Assembly (NCBI RefSeq): GCF_002795805.1
Contig: NZ_CP018799.1
Location: 1,295,001-1,359,000 of the forward strand
Direction of reading: 5' to 3'
Length of the DNA: 64,000 nt
Origin: Mariprofundus aestuarium
GTDB lineage: Bacteria; Pseudomonadota; Zetaproteobacteria; Mariprofundales; Mariprofundaceae
The number at the start of each line of letters is the position of its first letter. Within the stretch, counting starts at the first letter, position 1. Under the pieces are notes generated by a model, which worked only from the letters and a program-made list of their open reading frames with translations, searched no databases and was not told the origin of the DNA. Of the stretch, positions 43,214 through 52,827 are shown one piece after another. Both the position numbers and the translations under genes were made by a program.

Positions 43214-43698
43214 GAATCATCGGCGTTGATCCAGGATCAGTAAAAACAGGTGTAGGCATCATTGATGTGCAGGGTAACCATCTGCGCCATGTCCACCATG
43301 CAATGATCCGTACCGGCAAAGGCGATTTTGATGAACGCCTGCATATCCTATTTTCCGGCCTGTCAGAGATTATCAGCCACTTCAAGCCCGATAGCGCTGC
43401 CATTGAGGATGTCTTTGTCTCCAAGAATGTCAGCTCAGCCCTTAAACTTGGTCAGGCTCGTGGCGCTTTAGTCGCCGCCTGTGGTTACCATGGGCTGCGT
43501 GTTGCACCCTACTCCCCCACCATGGTTAAACAGTCTGTGGTCGGTTTCGGTCGTGCGGACAAGGATCAGGTTGGCCATATGATTCGCATGCTGCTGCATC
43601 CCCCTGAGCCATGCCCCGAAGATGCTGCAGATGCCCTTGCCGTAGCCATCTGCCATGCGCATCATTCACCCATGCAGAAGATAGTGGGGAAAATATGA
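43210..43698 (+). CDS. ruvC: Holliday junction resolvase RuvC
   Basis: A 162-residue protein with the four catalytic acidic residues in IIGVDPGS, AIEDVFV and DAADALAVAICH. It cuts Holliday junctions during recombination. It starts with GTG 43210, overlapping the stop of the yebC relic, and its stop overlaps ruvA by ATGA. Confidence 0.95.
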   Translation: MRIIGVDPGSVKTGVGIIDVQGNHLRHVHHAMIRTGKGDFDERLHILFSGLSEIISHFKPDSAAIEDVFVSKNVSSALKLGQARGALVAACGYHGLRVAPYSPTMVKQSVVGFGRADKDQVGHMIRMLLHPPEPCPEDAADALAVAICHAHHSPMQKIVGKI

Positions 43699-44264
43699 TC
43701 GGTTGGTTGTCTGGCACAGTTCGAGAACTCGATCCGGCAGGTCTCGTCATCGTGGAAACCGGTGGTATCGGTTATGAGGTCGCGCTTAGCCTTCAGACCC
43801 TGTGCAAACTTAAACAGGGAGAAAAGGCAGAGCTCTCCATTCACACCTATGTTCGCGAAGATCAGATCACCCTGTTCGGTTTTGCCAATGGCGCTGAGCG
43901 CACCCTGTTCCGCAAGCTGACCAGTGTATCCGGTATAGGTGCCAGAATGGGCCTTAACCTGATGAGCGGCATGAGCACAGAAGAGCTGGTGTGCGCCATC
44001 GAGAATGCCGATGATATCGCCATTGCCAGAACACCCGGCATCGGTAAAAAAACCGCTCAGCGGTTGATTCTGGAGCTGCAGGGCAAACTTGATGCCGGCG
44101 TTGTTACCGCCAGTGGCTCAACCGTCAGCAATAGCAATGCCGATGTTCGCTCAGCTCTTGCGAATCTCGGCTATAAACCGGCCCAGATCGATGCCGCCCT
44201 GAAAAGGGTGGAACCGGCCGATTTTGAAACCATGTTCCGCAACACGCTGAAGGCACTGGCTTAA
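43695..44264 (+). CDS. ruvA: Holliday junction DNA helicase subunit RuvA
   Basis: A 189-residue protein beginning [12 protein letters not shown], with the helix-hairpin-helix segments [13 protein letters not shown] and [16 protein letters not shown] and the C-terminal domain ([20 protein letters not shown]) that contacts RuvB. It binds four-way junctions and loads RuvB. Confidence 0.95.
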   Translation: MIGWLSGTVRELDPAGLVIVETGGIGYEVALSLQTLCKLKQGEKAELSIHTYVREDQITLFGFANGAERTLFRKLTSVSGIGARMGLNLMSGMSTEELVCAIENADDIAIARTPGIGKKTAQRLILELQGKLDAGVVTASGSTVSNSNADVRSALANLGYKPAQIDAALKRVEPADFETMFRNTLKALA

Positions 44265-44275
44265 GGGTGGTCGAT

Positions 44276-45307
44276 ATGGAAAATGTTTCCGAAGAGCGCC
44301 TGATTGATGGGGCTCCCACCACCACTGACAACTGGGATGCAGCGCTGCGCCCCAAAAGCCTCGACGAATATGTAGGTCAGGAAAAAATCCGTGCCAACCT
44401 GAAGATCTATATTCAAGCTGCCAAGGCACGCAACGAATCACTGGATCATGTGCTGCTCTACGGGCCTCCGGGACTGGGTAAAACCACACTGGCCAATATC
44501 ATAGCCACTGAGATGGGCGTGAACATCCGCGCCACCTCCGGACCGGTCATTGAGCGGCCGGGTGACCTTGCCGCCATGCTGACCAATATCGAAGAGGGTG
44601 ATGTACTTTTTATTGATGAAATTCATCGTTTAAGCCCGCAGGTGGAGGAGATTCTCTATCCGGCCATGGAGGATTTCCAGCTTGATATTGTGATTGGTCA
44701 GGGCCCAGCCGCCCGCTCGATCAAGATGGATATCCCCCGCTTCACCTTGATTGGCGCCACGACCCGCGCAGGACTTCTGACCAACCCACTGCGCGATCGT
44801 TTCGGTGTAATTGAACGACTTGAGTTCTATACACATGAACAGCTGGCACGCATTGTCAGCCGCTCAGCAAGCCTGTTGAAAATTCATACCGCCGCTGTTG
44901 GCTCGATGGAGATTGCCAAACGTTCGCGTGGCACACCACGCATCGCCAACCGCCTGCTGCGCCGCGTTCGAGATTTTGCCGAAATCGAACATCAGGGGCT
45001 CATCGATCAGGCTGTCGCTGATTCATCACTGAAGCGGCTGGAGGTCGACCATCTGGGGCTGGATCATCAGGATCGACGCCTGCTGTTTGTGATTATTGAT
45101 AAATACAACGGTGGCCCGGTTGGCCTGGATACACTGGCTGCCTCAATATCCGAGGAACGCGACACCATCGAGGATGTACTAGAGCCCTACCTTTTACAGG
45201 AAGGACTCATCGCCCGCACCCCGCGCGGCCGTACAGCCACACCGCTTGCCTACGCACATCTCAAGCGCGAGTTGCCCGGAAGTGCCAAGCAGGAGTCATT
45301 ACTGTGA
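44276..45307 (+). CDS. ruvB: Holliday junction branch migration ATPase RuvB
   Basis: A 343-residue AAA+ ATPase: Walker [10 protein letters not shown], Walker [10 protein letters not shown], sensor IGATTRAG and arginine finger region NPLRDRFG, then the winged-helix end [15 protein letters not shown]. It drives branch migration with RuvA. I took ATG 44276 (AAGG nine bases upstream); GTG 44267 is possible. Its stop overlaps ybgC by GTGA. Confidence 0.95.
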   Translation: MENVSEERLIDGAPTTTDNWDAALRPKSLDEYVGQEKIRANLKIYIQAAKARNESLDHVLLYGPPGLGKTTLANIIATEMGVNIRATSGPVIERPGDLAAMLTNIEEGDVLFIDEIHRLSPQVEEILYPAMEDFQLDIVIGQGPAARSIKMDIPRFTLIGATTRAGLLTNPLRDRFGVIERLEFYTHEQLARIVSRSASLLKIHTAAVGSMEIAKRSRGTPRIANRLLRRVRDFAEIEHQGLIDQAVADSSLKRLEVDHLGLDHQDRRLLFVIIDKYNGGPVGLDTLAASISEERDTIEDVLEPYLLQEGLIARTPRGRTATPLAYAHLKRELPGSAKQESLL

Positions 45308-45735
45308 CCTCTTTCACCGAAAGCATGGATATCCGTGTCTATTATGAGGACACCGATCACGGAGGTGTTGTCTACTATGCCAATTACCTTAAATTCATGG
45401 AGCGCGCGCGCAGTGAGTTCCTGCGTTCTGCCGGCCTTGAGCTCGATACCATTGAAGCAGATTTCGGTGTGATGTTTGCCGTTACCGAGGCGCACCTTCT
45501 CTACCATGCGCCGGCGCTATTTAACGATATGTTGACTGTGGAAAGCAGCCTCACTTTGATACGCGGTGCTCGCATTGCTTTCAACCAGAAGATTTACAGG
45601 AAAAGTGACAGAACACTGCTCACCTCAGGTGATATTAGCCTTGCCTGTATCAGCCGCGAAGGTAAAGCAGCACGCATCCCTGCCCCTGTTGTATATCCTC
45701 TTCGCAACCATTTAACCCCAAAGGAGATCTCATGA
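45304..45735 (+). CDS. ybgC: Acyl-CoA thioesterase YbgC (Tol-Pal cluster)
   Basis: A 143-residue hot-dog-fold protein with [25 protein letters not shown], including the catalytic Asp. It hydrolyses acyl-CoA or acyl-ACP thioesters near the membrane. It starts with GTG overlapping ruvB, and its stop overlaps tolQ, the usual position at the head of the tol genes. Confidence 0.92.
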   Translation: MTSFTESMDIRVYYEDTDHGGVVYYANYLKFMERARSEFLRSAGLELDTIEADFGVMFAVTEAHLLYHAPALFNDMLTVESSLTLIRGARIAFNQKIYRKSDRTLLTSGDISLACISREGKAARIPAPVVYPLRNHLTPKEIS

Positions 45736-46421
45736 ATCAGGATCTGTCGATTCTTACCCTCATCCTGGATGCCGGCTTTGTAGTTCAGGGCGTGCTTCTA
45801 CTGCTTATGCTGCTCTCGTTCGTTTCCTGGGCGATCATCTTCAATAAGTGGCGCTTCTATCGCAAATCCCGCAATGAAGCAGAACAGTTTTCGCAAAACT
45901 TCTGGGGCGGGACTGATATGGATACCATTCTCTCCGGCATTCCACAGCAGTACGCCGACTCGCCACTGCCGAACATCTTTCAGGCGGGTTATCGTGAGTT
46001 CATGCGCGCGAACCGCGATGCCAGTCATGAGCAAGCGGGTAAAATCGTTGCTGCAGGTGGCATGGATGGCATCCGTCGCGCACTTGATGCGGCCTTCTCT
46101 CGTGAAATGGAAAAGCTCTCCCGCAACCTTGCCTTTCTGGCGACCGTTGGCTCCACATCCCCGTTTATCGGCCTGTTCGGCACAGTTTGGGGCATCGTTA
46201 ATGCATTCCAGAGCATAGCACTTACCAAAAACACCTCGCTGATCGCTGTTGCTCCCGGTATTGCTGAAGCACTTGTGGCGACTGCGTTCGGCCTGATTGC
46301 AGCCATCCCTGCGGTGGTTGCCTACAACAAGTTTACCGCAGACCTTAAACGCATGGCTGCAAACATGGAGCAGTTCAGCTCCGAGTTTCTCAATATCATC
46401 TCACGCCACATGAAAGGCTAA
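45732..46421 (+). CDS. tolQ: Tol-Pal proton channel subunit TolQ
   Basis: A 229-residue MotA/TolQ/ExbB protein with three membrane helices (about 15-37, 135-157, 170-192), including GSTSPFIGLFGTVWGIVNAF and TAFGLIAAIPAVVAYN. With TolR it uses the proton gradient to energise TolA during outer-membrane constriction. Confidence 0.95.
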   Translation: MNQDLSILTLILDAGFVVQGVLLLLMLLSFVSWAIIFNKWRFYRKSRNEAEQFSQNFWGGTDMDTILSGIPQQYADSPLPNIFQAGYREFMRANRDASHEQAGKIVAAGGMDGIRRALDAAFSREMEKLSRNLAFLATVGSTSPFIGLFGTVWGIVNAFQSIALTKNTSLIAVAPGIAEALVATAFGLIAAIPAVVAYNKFTADLKRMAANMEQFSSEFLNIISRHMKG

Positions 46422-46426
46422 GAGTT

Positions 46427-46843
46427 ATGTGGGCCGGACAGAGCAAATGGAGTAAGGATTCCGAACCGATGGGCGAGATCAATGTCACGCCACTGGTCGA
46501 CGTAATGCTGGTACTTCTCATCATCTTCATGGTAACCGCACCCCTGCTTACGCAGGGTGTGAATGTCGATCTTCCCGATGCCGATGCACCTGCCATGCAG
46601 CAGAACATCCAGCCACTGGTTGTGACTATTCGCGCCAATGGTGATATTTTTATGCAGAAAACAGCTGTTGATATCAAGCAGTTAGCACCGCGCATTAAGG
46701 CTATGCGAGAGCAGAAGCCGGGACTACCGGTATTCATCCGGGGGGATGCAAAAACACCCTATGGTCGCGTTGCCGAGGTGATGAGCCTGCTGGAAACTGC
46801 CGGCATCAGGAAGGTTGGCCTTGTTACAGAGCCACACCGCTAA
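46427..46843 (+). CDS. tolR: Tol-Pal proton channel subunit TolR
   Basis: A 138-residue protein: one N-terminal helix with the proton-carrying Asp in INVTPLVDVMLVLLIIFMV, then the periplasmic domain ending VMSLLETAGIRKVGLVTEP. It follows tolQ by five bases and overlaps tolA. Confidence 0.95.
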   Translation: MWAGQSKWSKDSEPMGEINVTPLVDVMLVLLIIFMVTAPLLTQGVNVDLPDADAPAMQQNIQPLVVTIRANGDIFMQKTAVDIKQLAPRIKAMREQKPGLPVFIRGDAKTPYGRVAEVMSLLETAGIRKVGLVTEPHR

Positions 46844-47618
46844 AAGAGGCCTCTCCGACAACCACTCTGCAGATCTCACCCGGCTGGATCTGCTTTATGC
46901 ACTGCTTCTGCATCTGCTTGTCCTGATTATCATTGTCGTCCTCTCATTTTGGCATGGACAGAAGCAAGAGGAGCCTCTTCAGCGAATAGAAGTGATGATG
47001 ATCTCGGCCAAACAGCTTTCTGAGATAGAGCAGATGGCTCGACGCAAGGCACGCCCGGTAAAACAACAGGCGCCCAAACCAAAAGCTGCTGAAAAACCGA
47101 AAGTGGATATTAAGAAGGCTCCGGTGCTGAAGCTGGTCGAGAAACCGAAACCCAAAGAGAAGATTGAGCCGAAACCTGTGGAAAGAGCAAAACCTGCTGA
47201 AAAAGCTGTAGCGAAAAAGGTAGAGAAAGATTTCGACCCCTTCGCCCCGATCGGCTCAACAACCGACAGAACAGCCTCGACCAATCAGGCCTCCACTTCC
47301 CGCCCTGATATCGCCAATATCGCAGGCCAGCAACTCTCGAAAAATGAGATCGAGCGCTATATCGCACTGATGCAGGCGGCGGTACAGGAGCAGTGGAAGG
47401 TTCCTGTCAGCAGCAGCAAATTGAATGACCCGCTGGTTGAAATGGAGCTTGCCCGCAACGGTGATGTTGTCTCAGTAAAAATTGCTGAGAGTTCTGGTAA
47501 TGAGATGATGGATGCTTCACTGATCCGTGCCATTCAGGCCGCTGCACCTTTCCAGATCCCCAAACAGCAGTTCGAGTATTTCCGACATAACAAACTCCGC
47601 TTCCGCCCTCTTAAATAA
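46821..47618 (+). CDS. tolA: Cell envelope protein TolA
   Basis: A 265-residue protein: membrane helix at about 24-45, a Lys/Pro/Glu/Ala-rich rod (about 70-140) and a C-terminal TonB/TolA-type domain (IERYIALMQAAVQEQWKVP, MELARNGDVVSVKIAESSGN, PFQIPKQQF). It links the TolQR motor to the outer membrane. No ATG is available; TTG 46821 has AAGG six bases upstream, and TTG 46815 is possible, both inside tolR. The usual tolB and pal do not follow. Confidence 0.9.
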   Translation: MLQSHTAKRGLSDNHSADLTRLDLLYALLLHLLVLIIIVVLSFWHGQKQEEPLQRIEVMMISAKQLSEIEQMARRKARPVKQQAPKPKAAEKPKVDIKKAPVLKLVEKPKPKEKIEPKPVERAKPAEKAVAKKVEKDFDPFAPIGSTTDRTASTNQASTSRPDIANIAGQQLSKNEIERYIALMQAAVQEQWKVPVSSSKLNDPLVEMELARNGDVVSVKIAESSGNEMMDASLIRAIQAAAPFQIPKQQFEYFRHNKLRFRPLK

Positions 47619-47693
47619 TCAGGTAAAACCCACCTGTCTGGGTGGCCGATTTTGTTCTATATTAAGTGCAGGTAGAGGATTTTCGGAGGTGCA

Positions 47694-48306
47694 ATGGAAG
47701 TTTCCGAATCAGATCAGAGCCTGACGATCGAAGATATTCAGTGGGATATGATCTCACTGCTCTGGGTGGCCGGACTGTTTTCTCTACTGTTGTTACTTCG
47801 TCTTCTTATCAACCAGCCCAATCAAGCCATGCTAATCATTATCCTCCTGCTTATATCTGGCTTACTGCTCTACATCGCCAATCAAGTCTCAGTGAAGTCC
47901 CGCTGGCAGTTTGATTTTGATAAGCAGGAACTACTCTGGTCGCAACAGGGGCTGTTGGGCCGCCGCCGTGGCGGCGTTATCCCCTTCTCAAGTATCGAAA
48001 GGCCATTTCTGCAGGCTGACTCAGGCATCGCGCCAGACAGCAGGCGCTACAGGCTTGCATTGATTCACTCAGATGGAGCGCTGCCCTTTTACCCCCTACT
48101 ATCTCCGCGATGACATGGATTATGATAATCTGATAAGTGCAACAAACAGAATCAGTGAAAAAACAATGAGAGGCCCCTTTGATCATGATGATACAATTCG
48201 TGACCTGCTTAATCGAGGGATGTACTCCACGGCCATCAGGCAGGCGCGAATCATTCACAAGCTCCCTAATTACAGTAAGGCTGAAACATATATAGCTAAC
48301 CTCTAG
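47694..48306 (+). pseudogene. Frameshifted two-helix membrane protein
   Basis: The first frame (47694-48113) gives a protein with CGGAGG before its ATG, two membrane helices (about 20-37 and 43-62) and a PH-like strand pattern (SRWQFDFDKQELLWSQQGLL). It ends abruptly after ALPFYPLLSPR. The overlapping frame continues as PYYLRDDMDYDNLISATNRI and AIRQARIIHKLPNYSK to 48306. A one-base change near 48093 (CCCTTTTACCCCC) would join them. It is either a recent pseudogene, a slippage site or a sequencing error. It takes the place of tolB after tolA. Confidence 0.65.
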
Positions 48307-48340
48307 TTCAAACCTTTCAACATCCTGAAACACCGGAACA

Positions 48341-48371
48341 AAAAAAGCCGCCCATGAAGAGCGGCTTTTTA
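48341..48371. terminator. Bidirectional terminator
   Basis: AAAAAGCCGC / GCGGCTTTTT arms around nine bases, with A and T runs on both sides, between two convergent transcription units. Confidence 0.9.
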
Positions 48372-48396
48372 CATCCAGGTTGTGGCTGAAACAGGA

Positions 48397-49602
48397 TCAG
48401 AAAATTGATTGATGCGCCCATGCAGTCAGACCCGTGTCCAGCTTAACTTGATACCAGTCCTTCTTTTCTCCCACTTTGGTCACGTAGTCACCCTTCTTCA
48501 GGCGGATAACGATCTCTCCCTTCTCGGTTGGGTTCTTACGAATGTTTCCGACATCTACGCCCACCTGCAGCCGTGGTGAAAACAGGGATTTATGTACCCA
48601 TGCGGTTGCCTCTCCATCCAGCCTGACCTGATACCAACCATCGCTCTCTTTCAGCTTGTAAACCACCTCGCCCTTTTTGAGGCGGGAGACCACCTTGCCA
48701 CTGTTATCTGGCGCACTCCTTACGTTACCGAAATGGGCAGTTACCTTGATTTTTTCGCCTTTAACCTTTGGCACTACTGACTCTACAACAGTCTCAGGCT
48801 TGGCTTCTACAACAGTCTCAGGCTTGGCTTCTACAACAGTCTCAGGCTTGGCTTCTACAACAGTCTCAGGCTTGGCTTCTACAACAGTCTCAGGCTTGGC
48901 TTCTACAACGGCCTCAGGCTTGGCTTCTACAACAGCCTCAGGCTTGGCTTCTACAACAGCCTCAGGTTTGGCTTCTGCAACGGCCTCAGGCTTGGCTTCT
49001 GCAACGGCCTCAGGCTTGGCTTCTGCAACAGCCTCAGTCTTGGCCTTTTGTTCATTAGCCAATGTCTCCGTGGCTTTCCCGACTTTAACAGGCTGAATCG
49101 CCTCAACCCTTTTCTCCTGACTTACCATGGTTGTTTCCACGGCCTGCTGATCGGCTGCAGGCCAGAACACCCACATCAATGAAACTGCAATAGCAGATCC
49201 GATAAGGCTCTGAATCACAGTGTAAGAGGCAGGGCGCTTGGTATTAGTAATGCCGTTGGCCTTTTCGATGCCATAGGTGTGGAACTCTTCTTCTAAATTC
49301 ATCACATTCGTGTTTTTCTCAACATTCAATTCATCGAAACCGCTAAGGTCGCGCTCTTGCGTTGCTACAGGTTCTTCACCCTGCTGTGCATTCTCCCTCT
49401 CGATCTCAAGGATATAGCTATCGAAACTCTGCTGCAGGTTATCCATAAAGTGACGAACCTGTGCCTGCAGCTCGCTTACCTCGGCAACCTTATCGACATC
49501 GGCAAAAGCCTCCATCTCATGATTAATGATGGCGTGCAATTGCTCCTGAAGGTTTGCACCACTATGCTGAACTTCCGTTGCTGAATGATTCTTGTCGCTC
49601 AT
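48397..49602 (-). CDS. Membrane-anchored protein with octapeptide repeats and two SH3b domains
   Basis: A 401-residue protein. The cytoplasmic N-terminal part (1-125) is acidic and partly coiled. One membrane helix (about 128-147, IQSLIGSAIAVSLMWVFWP) is followed by a periplasmic stretch with eleven copies of an eight-residue unit (EAVAEAKP, EAVVEAKP, ETVVEAKP) and two bacterial SH3 domains (NVRSAPDNSGKVVSRLKKGE...WYQVRL...WVH; NIRKNPTEKGEIVIRLKKGD...WYQVKL...WAH). SH3b domains often bind peptidoglycan, and the Pro/Lys/Glu stalk may span the periplasm. It is coupled to a 51-residue gene upstream (ATGA). Confidence 0.85.
   Translation of the reverse strand: MSDKNHSATEVQHSGANLQEQLHAIINHEMEAFADVDKVAEVSELQAQVRHFMDNLQQSFDSYILEIERENAQQGEEPVATQERDLSGFDELNVEKNTNVMNLEEEFHTYGIEKANGITNTKRPASYTVIQSLIGSAIAVSLMWVFWPAADQQAVETTMVSQEKRVEAIQPVKVGKATETLANEQKAKTEAVAEAKPEAVAEAKPEAVAEAKPEAVVEAKPEAVVEAKPEAVVEAKPETVVEAKPETVVEAKPETVVEAKPETVVEAKPETVVESVVPKVKGEKIKVTAHFGNVRSAPDNSGKVVSRLKKGEVVYKLKESDGWYQVRLDGEATAWVHKSLFSPRLQVGVDVGNIRKNPTEKGEIVIRLKKGDYVTKVGEKKDWYQVKLDTGLTAWAHQSIF
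48782..49045 (-). repeat. 24-bp tandem repeat, 11 units
   Basis: Eleven in-frame units of 24 bp encode the octapeptide stalk. Five units at the low-coordinate end are identical (TCTACAACAGTCTCAGGCTT plus GGCT), whereas those at the other end have diverged. The array could vary in copy number. Confidence 0.95.
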
Positions 49603-49754
49603 TTAATACCTTCTCCCGCAGGATTACTGATTTTGCGCAGATACTGCCGAATTGAGCCTGAAATAATGTGATCCAGAACATATTGATTCAAACAGGCGGC
49701 CAGTTGGTCGACAGCTGTGAAGGTCTCCATCTGCTCAATTGCTACTGGCATCAT
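49599..49754 (-). CDS. Small 51-residue protein coupled to the SH3b gene
   Basis: It reads MMPVAIEQMETFTAVDQLAA then CLNQYVLDHIISGSIRQYLR and ends NPAGEGIK. GGGAG lies five bases before the first ATG, and its TGA overlaps the ATG of the SH3b gene (ATGA), both strong signs of a real coupled gene. It is soluble and mostly helical. No family recognised. The remaining gap 49755-49939 shows nothing else. Confidence 0.65.
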   Translation of the reverse strand: MMPVAIEQMETFTAVDQLAACLNQYVLDHIISGSIRQYLRKISNPAGEGIK

Positions 49755-49939
49755 GTTTCTCCCAATGTGGCGCTCTATGCTTTTTCATATCGGATCAGCC
49801 ACTATTGGAGTGATATAGCCATCTCATCTTCGCTTGCGTTGCATCTGGAGAGGTTCTTCTCCCGATACAGACAAATGATGCAGAAAAGGGTTTGACACGC
49901 CCGCTGAAATTCGCACACTTCGCGCCGCTGACAAGCAAT

Positions 49940-50015
49940 GCGCCTATAGCTCAGTTGGTAGAGTAGCGGACTTTTAATCCGTGGGCCCTTGGTTCGAGTC
50001 CAAGTGGGCGCACCA
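49940..50015 (+). tRNA. tRNA-Lys (anticodon TTT)
   Basis: 76 bases including CCA. The acceptor GCGCC/GGCGC pairs, the D arm is AGCTCAGTTGGTAGAGT, the anticodon loop CTTTTAA lies in a GCGGA/TCCGT stem, and the T arm contains GGTTCGAGTCC. Confidence 0.97.
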
Positions 50016-50023
50016 TATAAATC

Positions 50024-50056
50024 AGGCACTTACGGAAACGTAGGTGCCTTTTTTTA
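50024..50056 (+). terminator. Terminator of tRNA-Lys
   Basis: AGGCACTTACG / CGTAGGTGCCT arms (one G-T pair) with a GAAA loop, followed by seven T. Confidence 0.9.
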
Positions 50057-50207
50057 TGCTGTATATGCAGCGACCAACACTAAAAAAAAGCTGATGGCCC
50101 CCTACCCCATCCAGATCGCACGAACTCCGAGCTGCTTCGGCCTATTCTAATGGGATGGTCCGCTCAGCCCTCTAACGGCATCTGCGCCACATATAGCCGC
50201 ATATCAA

Positions 50208-52826
50208 CTATTTGCTTCTATAGATCAGACCTCGACGAATTAGCCACTTCTCAATCTCAACCGCCAGCAGCACCAGTGATGAGAGAGCTAGGCAGAAAAT
50301 CAGATCGAACAGAGGCAGCGGTTGTGTATGGAAAATAGCATTCAAGGCCGGTGTGTAGATCACAGCCAGCTGCAGCAGCAGCGTTAGCAGCACAGCCCCC
50401 AGCATCGGCAGGTTGCTGAACAAGCCGATAGTGAAGATCGACTCGCGCTCGCTACGCACGGCCAGCGAGTGGAAAAGCTGTGATACGGTGAGTACTGTAA
50501 AGATCACTGTTTGCCAGTAATCCACACCGCGCGCGATGGCCCACGCCTGAGAGGCAATCGAGATGCCACCGACAAACAACCCTACCCAAATGATATGCTG
50601 CCACATGCCGTGAGCGAAGATGTTCTCAGTCGGCGGACGGGGTGGGCGCTGCATAATACCTCGCTCCGCAGGCTCGGCAGTGAATGCAAGCCCAGGCAGC
50701 CCGTCGGTAACGAGATTGATCCAGAGGATATGGATCGGCAGCAACGGAATCGGCAGGCCAAGGAATGGGGCAAGGAAAAGTGTCCAGATCTCCCCAGAGT
50801 TGGAGCTCATGGTGTCCTTGATGAACTTGCGGATGTTGTCGAAGATGCGCCGCCCGGCCTTGACCGCCGTGACGATCGTGGCGAAATCGTCGTCAAGCAG
50901 CACCATGTCCGATGCCTCTCGCGCCACATCGGTCCCCTTTTTCCCCATTGACACGCCGATGCCGGCGCGCTTGAGCGCCGGTGCATCATTGACGCCATCT
51001 CCGGTCATGGCGACGAACTCACCATTGGCCTGAAGCGCCCTGACAATACGCAGCTTCTGCTCCGGAGACACCCGCGCATAGACCCGCACAGACTCCACAG
51101 CACGGGCGAAGGCGTCATCGTCCATGCTGGCCAAGCTGTCACCGCTGAGGATGGCCTGCCTGTCATCTGTAATGCCCATACGTCGAGCAATAGTCATGGC
51201 GGTGCTGGGATGATCACCAGTGATCATTACGGGGGTGATGCCTGCTGTCAGACAGTCAGCCACGGCCTGCTGCACCTCTGGTCGTGGCGGATCGATCAAC
51301 GCCACGAGCCCCAGAAACACCAGCTCCTTTTCAATCGATTCGGCATCCAGCGGCTCCGGTAGGGCTTTAAACTCACGCTTTGCAAAGGCAAGCACCCGGT
51401 ATCCTTCGCCGGCCAGTTGATCCGCATCGGCCAGCAGAGTACCGACATCGAATTCAACTCCCTCATCAGCCCTGCTACACTGGGCTAGAATCCGCTCGGG
51501 TGCACCTTTCATGTAGGCGATGACCCCTTCTCCACCTCTGCGGTGCAGTGTTGTCATCTGTTTGCGTTTGCTGTCAAAGGCAATTGCTGCGAGGCGGGGC
51601 ACCTCAACTTCCAGCGTGAACTTGTCGAAGCCGCCCTTAAGTGCCGCTTCAAACAGAGCTAGTTCGGTCGGCTCGCCTGCTGGCACCCCATCCTTCTCGA
51701 CCACGTCGTTATTGAGAGCCAGCGCCTCCCCCAGATCCCCCCATACACGTCCGAAAGCTTTTCCTGGCAAGCCCTCAAGACGTTCTGTGGCGCAAAGAAA
51801 TAGCTCCGCACTCATATGGTTTTGAGTCAGCGTGCCGGTCTTGTCAGCGCAGATATAGGTGACAGAACCGAGGGTTTCCACGGCCGGTAGATTGCGCACC
51901 AGCGCGTTGTGACGGATAAGTTTGCGCGCGCCAAGCGCCAGTGAGATCGTTACGACCGCCGGCAGTGCTTCAGGAATCGCTGCCACCGCAAGACTCACAG
52001 CAGTGAGAAACATCAACATTGCAGGCTGCCCCTGCAAAATGCCTGCGACAAAGACAATTGCGCAGATCGCCAGCACACCCAGCGCCAGATAACGTCCAAA
52101 ACGGGCCAGCCGCTCCTGGAGGGGCGTCTTGACCCCTTTTTCGAGATGCAGCAGTTCGGCGATACGGCCGATCTCCGTTTGCAGGCCGATTGCGACAACT
52201 AGGCCTCTGCCGCGCCCCCGAGTAATCAGGGTGCTCTTGAAGGCGGTGTTATGGCGATCCCCTAGTGGCAGGTCACCCTTTTTCAGAGAACTGACCTGTT
52301 TACTGACCGGATGCGACTCGCCGGTCAGCGCCGACTCATCTGTCTGCAGCTCTTCACTCTCCAGCAGCCTGAGATCTGCCGGCACGATGTTGCCCGCCTC
52401 CAGCAGTACCACGTCGCCCGGAACCAGGTCTGAGGAGGCAAGCGTAACCGCCTTGCCATCGCGGAAAGCTTGCGTCTCTGGAGCTGCCATCTCACGCAGT
52501 GCCACTACCGCCTTCTCAGCGCGGAACTCCTGCACCGTACCAATGATAGCATTGAGTATGATGATGACGAGGATGGCAATTGTGTCCTGTGGTTCGCCGA
52601 CAAACCCTGAGATCACTGCAGCAGCCAGAAGCACCACGATCATAAAATCGGAAAATTGCGCTAGCAGTATGGCCAGCAAAGTACGGTGACGCGCCTCCGG
52701 CAACCTGTTGGGGCCATGCAGGGCCCGCCGTTTCTGCACCTCCTCCGATGTTAGCCCATTCGGAAAGGATTCTAGCTTGGCCAGTGCCTGCTCTGCCTCA
52801 AGGGCATGCCAGAAAGTCTTCGCCAA
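50208..52826 (-). CDS. P2-type cation-transporting ATPase (Ca2+-ATPase-like)
   Basis: An 872-residue protein with about ten membrane helices, actuator motif LTGES, helix 4 IPEALPAVV, phosphorylation site CADKTGTLTQNH, nucleotide-binding domain, and hinge TGDGVNDAPALKRAGIGVSMG. PEALP in helix 4 and the overall length fit the Ca2+/Mn2+ or H+ groups of P2/P3 ATPases; the ion is not certain. I chose TTG 52826, one base after the stop of the VIT gene with AGGGG six bases upstream; TTG 52841 is an alternative. Linkage to VIT and DUF211 genes points to divalent metal handling. Confidence 0.9.
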   Translation of the reverse strand: MAKTFWHALEAEQALAKLESFPNGLTSEEVQKRRALHGPNRLPEARHRTLLAILLAQFSDFMIVVLLAAAVISGFVGEPQDTIAILVIIILNAIIGTVQEFRAEKAVVALREMAAPETQAFRDGKAVTLASSDLVPGDVVLLEAGNIVPADLRLLESEELQTDESALTGESHPVSKQVSSLKKGDLPLGDRHNTAFKSTLITRGRGRGLVVAIGLQTEIGRIAELLHLEKGVKTPLQERLARFGRYLALGVLAICAIVFVAGILQGQPAMLMFLTAVSLAVAAIPEALPAVVTISLALGARKLIRHNALVRNLPAVETLGSVTYICADKTGTLTQNHMSAELFLCATERLEGLPGKAFGRVWGDLGEALALNNDVVEKDGVPAGEPTELALFEAALKGGFDKFTLEVEVPRLAAIAFDSKRKQMTTLHRRGGEGVIAYMKGAPERILAQCSRADEGVEFDVGTLLADADQLAGEGYRVLAFAKREFKALPEPLDAESIEKELVFLGLVALIDPPRPEVQQAVADCLTAGITPVMITGDHPSTAMTIARRMGITDDRQAILSGDSLASMDDDAFARAVESVRVYARVSPEQKLRIVRALQANGEFVAMTGDGVNDAPALKRAGIGVSMGKKGTDVAREASDMVLLDDDFATIVTAVKAGRRIFDNIRKFIKDTMSSNSGEIWTLFLAPFLGLPIPLLPIHILWINLVTDGLPGLAFTAEPAERGIMQRPPRPPTENIFAHGMWQHIIWVGLFVGGISIASQAWAIARGVDYWQTVIFTVLTVSQLFHSLAVRSERESIFTIGLFSNLPMLGAVLLTLLLQLAVIYTPALNAIFHTQPLPLFDLIFCLALSSLVLLAVEIEKWLIRRGLIYRSK

Positions 52827-52827
52827 T

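Noticed and set aside
48677-49096. Long open frame on the plus strand across the 24-bp repeats
   Set aside because: It is open only because the repeat unit is a multiple of three without stops. It lies opposite the SH3b gene, which has a membrane helix, two recognisable domains and a coupled start.
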